Assembly (NCBI RefSeq): GCF_019703515.2 | Contig: NC_059359.1 | Span: forward strand, 2,779,001 to 2,843,000 | Length of the DNA: 64,000 nucleotides | Reading direction: 5' to 3' | Source: Myxocyprinus asiaticus | Lineage: Eukaryota; Chordata; Actinopteri; Cypriniformes; Catostomidae | Shown here: positions 36,166 through 47,240 of the stretch, piece after piece | How the letters are laid out: every line of letters starts with the position of its first letter | Position numbering within the stretch: position 1 is the first letter of the stretch | The notes under the pieces: model-generated | Told to the model about the DNA's origin: nothing | Database searches by the model: none | The model's input: the letters and a program-made list of their open reading frames with translations, nothing else | Program-made: the position numbers and the translations under genes

Positions 36166-36790
36166 TTTCAACATCTTCTGTTCACCTCTGATGCATTAGA
36201 TTGATCAAAAATACTGCCAAAAACATACGCAATGTTGCAAATTATTATTACTGTTTGAAAGTGTTTCATATTTTTATTTATTTTAAAATTACATTTTTAC
36301 CTGTGATATAAAAGGCCTATTTTCAGTAGTCATTATTTTAGTCTACTAAGAATATACTGTGTCATCTAAACCTTAAGAAGTCCTTCTAATGTGCTCATTT
36401 GGTACTTCAGTAACTTTTCTTCAGTTGTGCTACTTGAAGAAGTATGGGGATTGCAATAGAGTGCCTTTTTTCAGTTGCTGAAATATCGAGTACACTTGCA
36501 TTTTTTACAAAGAAACGTCACACTTGCAATTCCTATTTTTGTTTTGAAATTGGAACAAATTTCACCTGAATTTTATCAATCTATTGGTCTTTTGAGAGAC
36601 TATTCCATGCACTACCATCTTGAAAGAAGAAATCAAACTGGATCTAACCAGAATAAAGAGGGAAGTGGATGGCTCAAATGCACGACAACATCAGATTATC
36701 TGGTTTGAGAAAAAGACTCACAGGTCCTAAACCGCCAGCTATAATGACCAGAAAATGGCAAACACTTGCATTGCTGCAAGCAGAGGATTC
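36166..36790. other. Intergenic, no gene seen
   Basis: Frame 36475-36708 has no motif. Confidence 0.35.
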
Positions 36791-37953
36791 TTAACTCTCC
36801 TCTTGCGTTCAGAATCTGCATTCACCTTTTGCATTCTGGTGGAATTCAAGCTTATAAATCATTCATAACCCGATGCTTTTCATCTAAAACTATATTGTAA
36901 TTCATTAATAAGTTCTTAACTGTTCATACATGTTAAAAGATGTATATTTTTGGCATGTTAACTGGCAAATATAAAAGTTATTAATTAATATAATTTTTTA
37001 TTTTTATTTTTTAGAAATAATAAAATGTAGAAATTCTTTGTCATATTTCAAAATATACATTAACTACAGCAAAACCAGTGTGATACATTTGAAGACATCT
37101 TTTTTTATCAACATTTCTGTGAAATTTTATCTAAATATAACATGATATACAATTTATATTAACATCTAATGAGAGAATTATTAGTAATTTGAATGAATTT
37201 CCTGTTACTCATAACTGCTCAATACAACTTCTTTTTCATTTAAACATCATCAAAACAACTGTACAACTCAAGTATACCACATTAATACTTCTTTACTGTG
37301 TTTTTATGCTAAATATACTCTATTTACTCTCATGAAGTGTTCAAGGTTGATGTGTGAGTTTGCTGTAAGCTGGTTCTGCATCAGATGACTGCAGAGTAAA
37401 AATATGAACAATTTCCTCCTTCAAGCCCTATTTAGACTAATGTGTGCATGAACTTTTGCTCTTGCCACACCCCCTTTAGACAATAATACTTTTGATTTAG
37501 ATTATTTGTTATGTTTGTTCCATCTGTCATGTCTGTTTTCTACAGGAATGTGTGTGTGTGCTGTGTGTGTGTCTGTGTGTCTGTATGTGTTTGTGCGTGT
37601 GAAGATAAAAAGTGTGTGAGAGAGTTTGGAAAAGAGGTTAAATGTAAGTGAAGTGTTTATAAGTAAAAATCGAATTCATAAATGTACAAAAAATAAATTT
37701 AAAAAAATGTAAAAAATAATGCACAATTAAGCCCCAATTTATGCCGGGGCAAAATTGACCCGCGAACGCAAAATATGGTTATATCTGTTAAAATTTTTTA
37801 TTAAAAAATCTGAAAAATATGTATTATGTGTATTTCAATAGTCTTGACAAAGTCACAAAGTTTGGTTCCCGTATTAAAATCTATGTGGTATTTAAAAATG
37901 ATTATCTACCTCTCCCGGGTCAAGAATGACCTGAACGCAATAGGAGGGCTAAA
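36791..37953. mobile_element. piggyBac-like non-autonomous element
   Basis: The left end TTAACTCTCCTCTTGCGTTC is mirrored by the right end GAACGCAATAGGAGGGCTAA. GGTCA/TGACC motifs lie just inside the right end. The target is TTAA on the left and a degraded CTAA on the right. The interior is AT-rich and non-coding, with a TG microsatellite at 37545-37602. Confidence 0.6.
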
Positions 37954-38348
37954 TGAACAAAGTTTGAAAAATATATTTATTATATTTAAATAGAAATAGT
38001 CTGCAATTCTAGTGAAATTTGATGCATTCTAGGTGAACAGATGCATCAATTTCTTTCAAAAATAAAAATGGCATGATGTTCTAAAACATTTGAACGGTAG
38101 TGTATATATAAAAAGTCTAAAAATTATACAGAATCTACTTTCTCCATAGCAATGCTTTTAAGAACACTCAGCTTTGTTGATCATAATAGGAGCATTGTAG
38201 TTTTGTTGAATTAATAATTTGCATTGAAGAAATAGTGTAACTGATCCTGCAAAGCAACGTGAATTTATGATCAGGCCTGTTGGGAAAAGTATTCAGCTGT
38301 TTAAGCTAAATTATAGATTAAACTCTACTGCACCTGCCACCTTTGGGA

Positions 38349-38351
<3 letters not shown>
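37954..38351. other. MITE fragment and AT-rich DNA
   Basis: AAACATTTGAACGGTAGTGT at about 38084 resembles the common fish MITE end AAACTTTTGAACGGTA. Otherwise there is no supported feature. Confidence 0.4.

Positions 38352-38415
<64 letters not shown>
38352..38415. repeat. AT microsatellite
   Basis: About 32 perfect AT dinucleotides. The open frames crossing it are artefacts of the repeat. Confidence 0.98.
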
Positions 38416-38417
<2 letters not shown>

Positions 38418-39329
38418 CATATCGAAAGCAGTACAAACTGTTTCTTTTATTTTCCCATTTGCCCTCTTCTAAAAATGTATTACAAATTAAAAAAAAAATT
38501 AAAAAAAATTCCAAGCTTGTATGTTTGTCCATTGAACACAACAGGAGAAATGTGAATTATCTTCATGCAGCTCTTTTCAATACAGCAATAGTTCATAGTG
38601 ACCACATCTGTCAAGCTCCAAAACAGACATAAACACTATAAGAGCACCAATAAAAGTAGTCCATATGACTTCTGCAAGTCTTCTGAAGTCATATAAAAAT
38701 TTGGGGGAAGATTTTCGGTGAATAACGGATGTTAAAGCTATCATGTGACTTCAGATAACTTGAAATATGGGACAAACGCTATATTTCATCAAATTAACAT
38801 TTAAAAAGAGAGATAGTAAACTACATACATTGATGTCTTCATAATCAACAATTTGTCTTCGTTCTTATATGATGAGTGATACTGACAATTATAAAGCACC
38901 TACTGATTTTCTCTTTATCAATTATGCAGGAAAGATTACTGTCACATTAAAAATCAATAGCAGAGTATGTATGTATGGACATTAATTATAACACTGATAG
39001 ATCCAGTCATGGTCTTATTGTAAGACAGACTGTTCCTCCAAGGAATTAATCAGCGATGTCCATTAAAAATTAACGAAGCGCTGCAGAAATTGTTCTGACA
39101 AGGGCAGAAGAAAGAAGTATTGAAATGAGGTGAGACGAGAGGTGAGATATACTGTAGGTAAGATGAAACAAATGTTGCAATTACAACCAATAGAAATGTA
39201 AATAGAAAACATATCCCATGCTTCATATGTGAAAAGCAGTGATACAAGGAATGCACTGCTTTTAACGTGTCGGCCAGTACTAATAATTATTTGTATATTA
39301 TGAATACAAATCTAATATGAAGGGCAACA
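38416..39329. other. Intergenic with MITE fragment
   Basis: 38566-38720 resembles the AGTTCACCC-type MITE interior (CAAGCTCCAAAA, CATATGACTTCTGCA). No gene seen. Confidence 0.4.
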
Positions 39330-39675
39330 TTATGACACAATATCGACTGACGCTGATACCGATATCTAGAGAGCAGTATGGCCGAAGGCCATAAATGCCG
39401 ATACACATAATACAATATAACAACAACAAATCAGAAAATTCTTTAAGTGAAACAAACAATTATTTTATGCAATATTTACTCACGTTTGCATAAAAAATAT
39501 AAAGTGTTGACTCGCCATTGATAAATCTATTGGTAGATTTTGGAACTGACACAAGGGAGCGTTAGCACTTCTGTTAATTGGCGAAGCGAACACTGTTATC
39601 GGCCAATGTTGATAATAGAAAAATGGCCAAATATCGGCCGATTAATCGGTCTGACCGATATATCGGTTTATCACT
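39330..39675. mobile_element. hAT-like CGATAT repeat fragment
   Basis: Both ends are rich in CGATA/TATCGG: GCTGATACCGATATCTAG at 39353, and AAATATCGGCCGATTAATCG followed by ACCGATATATCGGT at 39630-39667. This pattern suggests a degraded inverted-repeat element like 30636-31163. Confidence 0.5.
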
Positions 39676-41429
39676 AGCTAATATAATACTGATTTGTTCA
39701 CTGATATAACATGCACCCCTGAAAGATAAAAGGCACTTTTGAGAGCACTCAAGAAACGCAGTTTGCAACTCATTTTACTTCCGTAATCATTTATATTTCA
39801 GAGTGAAACAGGATATTCATCGAGAGAAATAGGAAACTTTTTATAGTCCAAAACACATGCTGTTGGTTGAGTTAATGTTGCTGTGTCATGCTGGTCGGGA
39901 TGCTCATACAAACAGAGCAGTGTTTTTTCAGCCGTCGTCCCATTCATTGTTTCCATAGGGATTTCATAAAATTCATGAACCATGAATCCAAAAAGCCCTG
40001 ATCCACAACATCACAAAATTAACAAACAGACAAAGGAACAAATGTCAATAATGAGGGAATGAACTACAATCCCATGAAGCACTGCAAATAAAGTAACTGA
40101 ATTGAAAACATAATACAATTTTTATATAAAACTATACTGATTTAAAATTGTTGATTTAAAGTATATAAACAATCTATTTGAATTTTAGCGCAACATATTC
40201 ACATGTATGTAAATATTTAAGTAGTATGAGAGTGTAGGGTGAGCGGCTCGACTGAATAGGAATTATAGGAATGGGTGGTTGCTGCAGAGCTCTTTTGGCG
40301 CGCTTTGCACGATTCACTGATTGGATGATCCTTCTCTTCAGGATCACGGGTCGTGTAGTAATTTACCAGAAATTCTGCTAATAAACAAAAACATTAATTT
40401 TATTTTTTTATAGTAAATGTAATAATGTTGGCTTCACCAGAAGCATATACCATTGATTTACATCCTCAGAGCTCACGGTAGGTCTGTCTTTAAAGGTTTA
40501 TAAGTTATCATTAAAAATCAATAAGTCTATGGAGAAAATGATAGGGATTTTTACTTCTGGAATCAGACTGTTGCGCTCTATTAAGAGAAAGTATGTTAAA
40601 TAAAATAATAAATCAGCCTGCAAGACAAAACATCAGCTCTGAGATAAAAAAATAAATAATAAAAAAAACACATAACATGGAATATACACAAATAAAAAGG
40701 TCGGCTGGTTCTCTAAACCCCACAGAGATCCATGCAGACTGGGTGAGATTCAGAACCGAGTGCACACAACCATGAACCGCCGAGGAATCTGGAGGGGCTC
40801 TTGAGTGCTCGATGAAAACACAAAAGGTGGCAGAAGAGAGAGGAGAATGCTCGTTGAATGGATTTTCTTTCAACGCTGCCAGTTTCCACAGATCACTCGT
40901 TCCTCTCATTACTGTCATGGAGCCTGCGGGCACAACACCCAGATCAGGTGCTGCTGCAGGTGGGCATCTGTTTGTAAATGTCTTGCTTAAAATCAAACTG
41001 AGCTGTTTGGTCCAGATAGAGAGAGAGAAACTGAGAGCAAAAGTGTTCTGTAGTTTACATCATTCTCAACTGGTCTCTCTCAGGTCTGTTCTGATACAGA
41101 CCACAAAAACAATGCTAAATGCAAATAACAAAATGCAACTAACCAGATAATCGTGCATAGAGCAAAACAAATAGTCTTATCAATGTTTGAGGAGAAAACG
41201 CTTCCAATATATATTTTTTGTTGACGTCAAAGGACGTGCATCCAATCAAACATGATTGTATTTTGGTGCAAATTCATCTGTCATGCAGTAGAAGCTAGCC
41301 AAATTAGCAACATGTGAACATGGACAGAATGCATGACCGCAGGGATGGATTATGATCATGTGAGGTCCCGGGGCACCAGCATCCTGGAGGTCCCCCTCCC
41401 TCCACTGCCTCAACATAAGCACCAGCTTG
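39676..41429. other. Intergenic, no gene seen
   Basis: Overlapping frames near 40613-41150 on both strands show no motifs and I do not call them. Confidence 0.4.
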
Positions 41430-41681
41430 TGTAACGGTAGCCAGCCGGTAGGTAGCGGTGTAGTGTGTAAACCTCACTCCCCTGTCCTCAAGATGTGCAC
41501 TAGCGACTGACCCTAAAGGCTGCAGCCTTAAGCCTCCTCGTTAGTGACGTCCAGCCAGCTGGTCAATATGAGCTCACGGCCTCAGGGCCATGACCGTAGA
41601 GGTGTAGCCTTTAGCCTCCTCGCGCGCCTCTCCAGCGAGATCCTCATTCCCACCGGAGCGGGTCGAGTAGGACTGGTTACA
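41430..41681. mobile_element. Solo LTR with 4-bp duplication
   Basis: A 252-bp GC-rich unit starting TGTAACGGTAGCCAGCCGG and ending GACTGGTTACA, flanked on both sides by CTTG (41426-41429 and 41682-41685). Composition differs sharply from its AT-rich surroundings. No internal retroelement sequence is attached. Confidence 0.7.
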
Positions 41682-42457
41682 CTTGGGACGGAATTTTAAG
41701 CAAATCTAGAAATTCCATGACCACTGCGTTTTTGTGTTGCATTTACCGGAGTTATTGCATCATGTGAAACTCTCGAATTGTCTCATTGAGCAGCACAGCA
41801 GACCCCCCCCTAATCAAAACAAGCAAGTACAACCCCCCATTATTTATACCATGATCAATGGAAACATGTAAATGCTTCATGCTGCAAACCCCCCATGTTC
41901 AAGACAAATCTACGCCATTGATATTAACTATATATTTTACTCTATGCAATGGATAGCTTATAACCAATAAATGGCACTTAAACTTTAGCAAATGGCCACT
42001 ACTCATTTTTCTTATGCTAAACATTTAAAGGAGGCTTTTTAGTGGACTTTTATTTGAAATCTTACATGATGAAACAACACATAGACACACATGCACATAT
42101 TTTAGCATATATCTGCTCTTGGCTTCCTTACATGCATAAGTGTCATACATGTAAGAATGCCAAGTGCAGATGTGCTAAAATATATAATTGTTTGTTGTAT
42201 ATGATATGATTGTTGTATTAGAGGCCTCGTTATCATTGTCCCAGTTCATAATCCATCCTTGCATGACCGAAAAACCCTAAACAAAGCTACACAAATCTGG
42301 GTCCTGATACAAAACTAGTTGAGAACCACTGGTTTAAACAACTGAGGTCAGTTTCAGATTGAAGATTTGGTTAAAACAGGTGACATTTCCATTTACAACA
42401 TAATGCAAATAAACGCACACCTGTGACTGCACAATCTATTTTAAAGAAATATTTATA
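41682..42457. other. Intergenic, no gene seen
   Basis: A short C-run at 41803-41812. No coding sequence. Confidence 0.4.
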
Positions 42458-42461
42458 TTAA

Positions 42462-42893
42462 AGGAATAACATTGGATGTGAATGGAGCCAATTTTTGGAG
42501 GTTTTAAAGGCAAAAATGTGAAGATTATAATTTTATAAAAGCACTTACATTAATTATTCTGTTAAAACGTGTTTTATTTGAGCTATAAAGCTGTTTAAAT
42601 TGTAATTTTTAAGTTTGTTTGTTTTAGGGTTTATGGCTTTGCGTCAATGAAGTTAAATTACATATTTATCACTCTAAAATCATGTTAACACACATATTGT
42701 TTACATCTTGTGTCTATACTTTTGAAACAGTGAGTATTTTATGGATTGACTCCACTGACTTCCATTGTAAGTGCCTCACTGTAACACAGATTTTTGCTTT
42801 TGAAATTAGTTGAAATAATTTTTTGAGGTAATAAACATTATGCCACGAATGCTGTCGATTGAGCTTAACTTGTATTGAACCCGGAATATTCCT
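42462..42893 (-). mobile_element. Angel-like fold-back MITE, copy 2
   Basis: Flanked by TTAA at 42458-42461 and 42894-42897. The right arm is complete (AAACATTATGCCACGAATGC ... AACCCGGAATATTCCT). The left arm is internally deleted: after AGGAATA it jumps to the GGAGCCAATTTTTGGAGG block. Confidence 0.85.
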
Positions 42894-43238
42894 TTAATAG
42901 TTGCCAATTTGCTTCTCAACTGTAAACACCCTACAGTCAGACTATTGAACAACACACAAAAAAAAAAAAAGATCCCCGCGGGGTAAATCCCCGCAGACCT
43001 CCCATTCCCCAGCACGCTCGTTTGCCCCCGGCGAGTTCCGAGAGGAGACCAGCTCGCCCCAGGGCCAGCTTAGTGTCCCTTTCGGAGCTCCGGAGTGGGA
43101 TAAGTGCTCGATTGCTGCATCGGAGAGTGTACTGGCGATGTCAGATGCAAAGGACTCGACAGGGCTGCCACCTTCGGGTCGGCCCGCCCAGTCTGAGGCT
43201 GATGGCAAGATGACCACCATGCTTGTCCAGGCCGCTGC

Positions 43239-44075
43239 ATGTGTCGGGTTGGAGACCCACCCTCCCCTGAGCCCTCACGACTAGATGATTGGTTCCTGGG
43301 TTCGAACCCCCCCCCCCCGGTCCCTTTCTTTCCTGAAGTGCACGACGAGCTGACGAGGTCGTGGAAGGCACCTTTTTCTGCCCAAAACCGACCTCCCAGC
43401 TCGTCCGCTCTCACTACCCTCGATGGCGGGGCGGCCCACAGGTATACGGAGGTCCCTCAGGTGGATAAGGTGGATCGCCCGGCACTCACTTCCAAGACCT
43501 GTAGGACAATGTCGTCTCTGATGGCCAAAGCCTACAGTGGCGCTGGTCAGGCCACCTCTGCCCTGCATGCCATGGCCCTCCTGCAAGTACACCAGGCCAA
43601 GGCACTAAAGGAACTGCACATGGGTAGTCCTGATCCCGATGTGATGCAGGAGCTGCGCTCGGTGACCGACCTCGCCTTCTGGGCGACGAAGGTCAAGGTG
43701 CGAGCACTCGGGCAGGCGATGTCCACCCTCGTGGTCCAGGAACGCCACCTGTGGCTGAATATGGTAAAGATGAGGGATGCGGACAAGGTTCGCTTTCTTA
43801 ACGCCCCCATCTCCCAGATCAGCCTATTCGGTGACACCATCGAGGACTTCGCCCAGCAGTTCTCGGCGGTGAGGAAGCAGACGGAGGCTATACAACACAT
43901 CTTGCCCGGTGCGGCTCAAGATCCCATATCCCGTCTGCTCGCCGAGGGCATCCCCCTGCGGCGGCGAAAGCCCAGGTGGCTCCCCCTCAGCCCGAGCCCA
44001 GTTCTCGGCCCCAGCGTAGAGCCCCCCGCCTCATGGGCCGGCACGAGGACCCAGAAGGCTCCTAAGTGCCCCTGA
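43239..44075 (+). pseudogene. DIRS1-like gag remnant
   Basis: A 278-codon frame includes motifs typical of fish DIRS1 first ORFs: AKAYSGAGQATSALHAMALL, QVHQAKALKELH, LVVQERHLWLN and APISQISLFGDTIEDFAQQF. Upstream (43020-43240) the N-terminal part continues in another frame with a stop at 43284-43286, and a C-run at 43308-43318 marks another disruption. The protein would be the nucleocapsid-like component of the element. Confidence 0.8.
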
Positions 44076-44447
44076 GATGTCTGCTGCAAACCTGGAGCTG
44101 GTATCCAGACCACTCCATCCCCCGGTGGAGGGCCGGGAGGTAAATCCTTTTCTTTTATGTTCGCCGCATCCCGAACAGGCTGCGGTACCAACATTCTCAA
44201 AAGAGCAGTTTCCTCACTCCCTGGGTCACATAGCCAGTGTTTATGACCGGCGTTATCACGGCAACCGGGCACTGAGCATCTGTGACTTAGACACCACGAA
44301 TGCGAGCCCCCCGCCTTCGCGCGTCCGGTTCGCACCACTCTCACACCCACGGCCAGGTGGTTGTGACGGACTATGAGGACGGTCAAAAAGTCCCTCCTCC
44401 CCCGTCGCCACCCCCCCCCCCCCATGCCGGGTACATGGAGCGAGGTA

Positions 44448-45090
44448 AGTGCTTCAAGGGTCCCCTCAGCGCAGCCAAGAGTTCGACACTGAGTCTCCTT
44501 GACGTGTTGGCACATCAACTGCCTCGAATTACTAGCAGCATTGCTCACCCTGCGGAGGCTTTTGCCGTTGATCCGGGGAAGCACGTGTTGGTCTGGACAG
44601 ACAACACAGTGACAGTAGCATATACAAATCGCCAAGGCGGCTTACACTCATGTCGAATGTTGCAACTCGCCTGCCGTCTCCTCCTATGGAGTCAGTGGCG
44701 ACTGAGGTCGCTGCGGGCCACTCACATCCCAGGCAACCTCAACGCCACAGCGGATGCGCTGTCGTGGCAGGTGACACTCAGGGGAGAGTGGAGACTCCAC
44801 CCCCAGGTGGTCCAGCTGATTTGGAGTCGGTTCGGCAAAGCTCAAGTAGACCTATTTGCCTCCCGAGATACCTCCCACTGCCCGCTCTGGTATTCTCCGA
44901 TGGGGGCCCCCCTCGGCTCAGACATGCTGGCACACAGTTGGCCCCAAGGGGGCTGTGCAAATATGTGTTCCCCCTAGTGAGCCTACTTGCACAGACACTG
45001 TGCAAGGTCAGGGAGGACGAAGATGTGTATTGGCCCACACAGACTTGGTTCTCAGACCTCACGCTCCTCGCGATAGCCCCTCCCTGGTGA
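44448..45090 (+). pseudogene. DIRS1-like pol, RNase H region
   Basis: The frame at 44300-44977 holds HVLVWTDNTVTVAYTNRQGG (RNase H with its DN motif), LRATHIPGNLNATADALSWQ, WRLHPQVVQLIWSRFGKAQV and DLFASRDTSHCPLWYS. A frameshift near 44950 moves the continuation (FPLVSLLAQTLCKVRED, WFSDLTLLAIAPPW) into another frame. About 400 bp between gag and this point contain no readable reverse-transcriptase motif. Confidence 0.85.
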
Positions 45091-45116
45091 ATTCCCCTGA
45101 GGAAGGACCTTCTTTC

Positions 45117-45410
45117 TATCGAAAGTTATCTTGAAGATCTTAGATATTCATCTGTCCATAGATAGACAAACTGTCGATTGGAGACGATTTATTACTATGG
45201 GTACTCTCCCTAGAAGTGGCCGTCCAGCCAAGATGACTCAAAGGGCACACCACAGAATGCTCAATGAGGTAAAAAAGAACCGTAGGGTGACAGATAAAGA
45301 CTTGAAGGAATCATTGGAACTGGTGAACATCTCTGTTCATGAGTCTGCTATATGGAAAATATTAAACAGCCATGGCCGGACACCACAAAGGAATATACTG
45401 CTGTTCTTTG
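45117..45410 (+). mobile_element. Tc1-like transposase fragment
   Basis: Matches the N-terminal coding segment of the elements at 53370 and 59546 (GTACTCTCCCTAGAAGTGGC, GCCAAGATGACTCAAAGGGC). The open part (45131-45415) encodes GTLPRSGRPAKMTQRAHHRM, a DNA-binding linker with the GRP motif. No termini. It is joined directly to the DIRS remnant. Confidence 0.85.
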
Positions 45411-45413
45411 TTT

Positions 45414-45800
45414 AAAGGGATAGTTCACCCAAAAATGAAAATTCTCTCATCATTTACTCACCCTCATGCAATCTAAGATGTGTATGGCTTTCTGTCTTCT
45501 GCAGAACACAAATTAAGATTTTTAAAAGAATATTTCAGCTCTGTAGGTCCATACAATGCAAGTGAATGGTGACCAGAACTTTGAAGCTCCAAAAAGCAGA
45601 TAACGTCAGCATAAACATAATCCATCAGACTCCAGTGGTTTTGGGTGAGAACAGACCAAAATGTAACTCCTTTTTCACTGTACACCTTGACAGCAATCTC
45701 CTCAGCGATCATGATTTCAAGCTCAATTACACTTCCTATTGCGCCATCTAGTGCCCTGTGCATGTGTCAAGCACTAGGAAGTGTAATCGAGTTTGAAATC
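45414..45800 (+). mobile_element. AGTTCACCC-type MITE
   Basis: TTAAAGGGATAGTTCACCCA start, then CATCATTTACTCACCCTCAT, CTTTCTGTCTTCTGCAGAAC and AGTGAATGGTGACCAGAAC. The right end is unclear. It contains an internal palindrome around 45722-45800 (ATTACACTTCCTA / TAGGAAGTGTAAT). Confidence 0.75.
45741..45754 (-). promoter_or_regulatory. CTCF-like motif inside MITE
   Basis: The reverse complement GCACTAGATGGCGC fits 13 of 14 positions of the CTCF core. Confidence 0.35.
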
Positions 45801-46309
45801 ATGATCGTGCCTAGAGACTGCAATGACAATTGAATTGAATATAAAAATTGGAAACATTTGTTATTAAAGATGAATTATGCATATTGAATCCCATACATTT
45901 CATGTCCAGTCAAAAAAACGAGACTTGACGATGCTTAAACTGCCTGATGAAACTTTTTGACAGGCTTGACAAGAAAATGCAGGTTTCATGTGGTGAGTTC
46001 AGAGTAGGTAATTATATAATGCGTGATTCATCAGCTCTGCTGCTTCAAATCAGGCGAGACACAATCAGGCAGATGAATCAAGCAGGCTGCCGCAGCGTTC
46101 AATTGATGGATGAAACAAACCTGGAGTGAAAATCCCAGTCATGTGACTCCATCACCACAACAATCACAGAAATGAAGATGAAGAGGTTCAACAGTTAAAC
46201 CCAACACAGTAACATTAAACCTTTACTTGTATGGCAGCCGATTGTTTTTGATAATTGCTTTACTGTTAAAAGAAATACACAGATCATGATGAAAGACTAA
46301 AAAGCTGGT
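45801..46309. other. Intergenic, no gene seen
   Basis: No supported feature. Confidence 0.4.
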
Positions 46310-46460
46310 GTGTGGTGAGCGTACTGGTGCACTATGGCTGCCGTCACATCATGCAGGTGGATGCTGCACACTGGTGGTGGGTGAGGAGAGTCCCCTGTTC
46401 ACAGTGTAAAGCGCTTTGAGTGTAGTGTCAGAAAAGCGCTACATAAATGTAACATTTGTT
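46310..46460 (+). repeat. Retroelement 3'-end-like fragment
   Basis: GTGTAAAGCGCTTTGAGTGT followed by AAAAGCGCTACATAAATGTA resembles a 3' end seen widely in fish retroelements. The assignment is from recognition only. Confidence 0.5.
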
Positions 46461-47236
46461 CATTCAGCATTCATTCATAAATATCAAATCCCATGGATCA
46501 ATACTCATTTGTTGTAAGCGTTGTGCGGGTGGGGGGGGGTCATCCATTATAAGCGTTGAGGGGGTGGTTGATGTTGAAGGGGTCGAGGAGGCTGATCGCG
46601 CCACCTTTAGTGAGCCACAGGCGCCCCCCTTTACATGGCAACCCTAAGCATTGCATACCTTGCATATATGGTTTTTGCACCTCTGGCTCCAATGCGTAAA
46701 TTAAATCTTGCGCATTTGGGTCACATAGTATGAGACTAGTATTTTTTTATTTATTTTTTTTTTCAACAAAAAGTTCTGTAGTACAACAATGTTGAAACTA
46801 GAAACATTCCTTTATAGGTTCACATAAAAACAACTTGACAGTTATCAGTGTCTGCTTGAACTGTTGGCATAATCTCTGTTACAAAACTTAGTGAGCTGCC
46901 TTGCTGTCGACTCTAAAGAATTATGCATGCCATGCTGCCTTATACTATGGCTACTTACCTTTGGAACAGGCTTCATGTTGAGAGTGCACCAAGTTTAGGA
47001 TTTATTTACAATACATTTAGGATTTATTCATGGTATACTTATATTATTGTAAAACTAAGCATTCTCAGATCTATAACTGTACTCAAATGAGATAAAATAA
47101 CTGGGTAACATAGTGTAAATGTATACTGTAATGATTTAAAATCTGCTTAATAAAAGCTCCTTTTATGGTAAGAATATGGACGTTCAGGTAAATTACATAC
47201 TGTATATATAGCACTGCAATTGTTTATTATCTCTGT
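46461..47236. other. Intergenic, no gene seen
   Basis: A G-run at 46530-46539 and a T-run at 46741-46764. No coding sequence. Confidence 0.4.
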
Positions 47237-47240
47237 TTAA

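Larger units (their letters stand above)
42963..45116 (+). mobile_element. DIRS1-like retroelement, internally deleted
   Basis: A GC-rich block contrasts with its AT-rich flanks. It carries a DIRS1-type gag remnant (43239-44075), then a scrambled segment, then the RNase H/connection part of pol (44448-45090). The reverse-transcriptase core is deleted, and the tyrosine recombinase and the inverted termini of DIRS elements are not present. The 3' side ends abruptly against a Tc1 fragment. Confidence 0.85.

Noticed and set aside
38267..38632. 121-residue open frame
   Set aside because: Most of it is a translated AT microsatellite.
40613..41150. Overlapping frames on both strands suggesting a gene
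   Set aside because: No domains, no repeats of a known family, and symmetric openness on both strands suggests base composition.
43281..43592. Minus-strand frames in the DIRS region
   Set aside because: GC-rich antisense shadows of the gag remnant.
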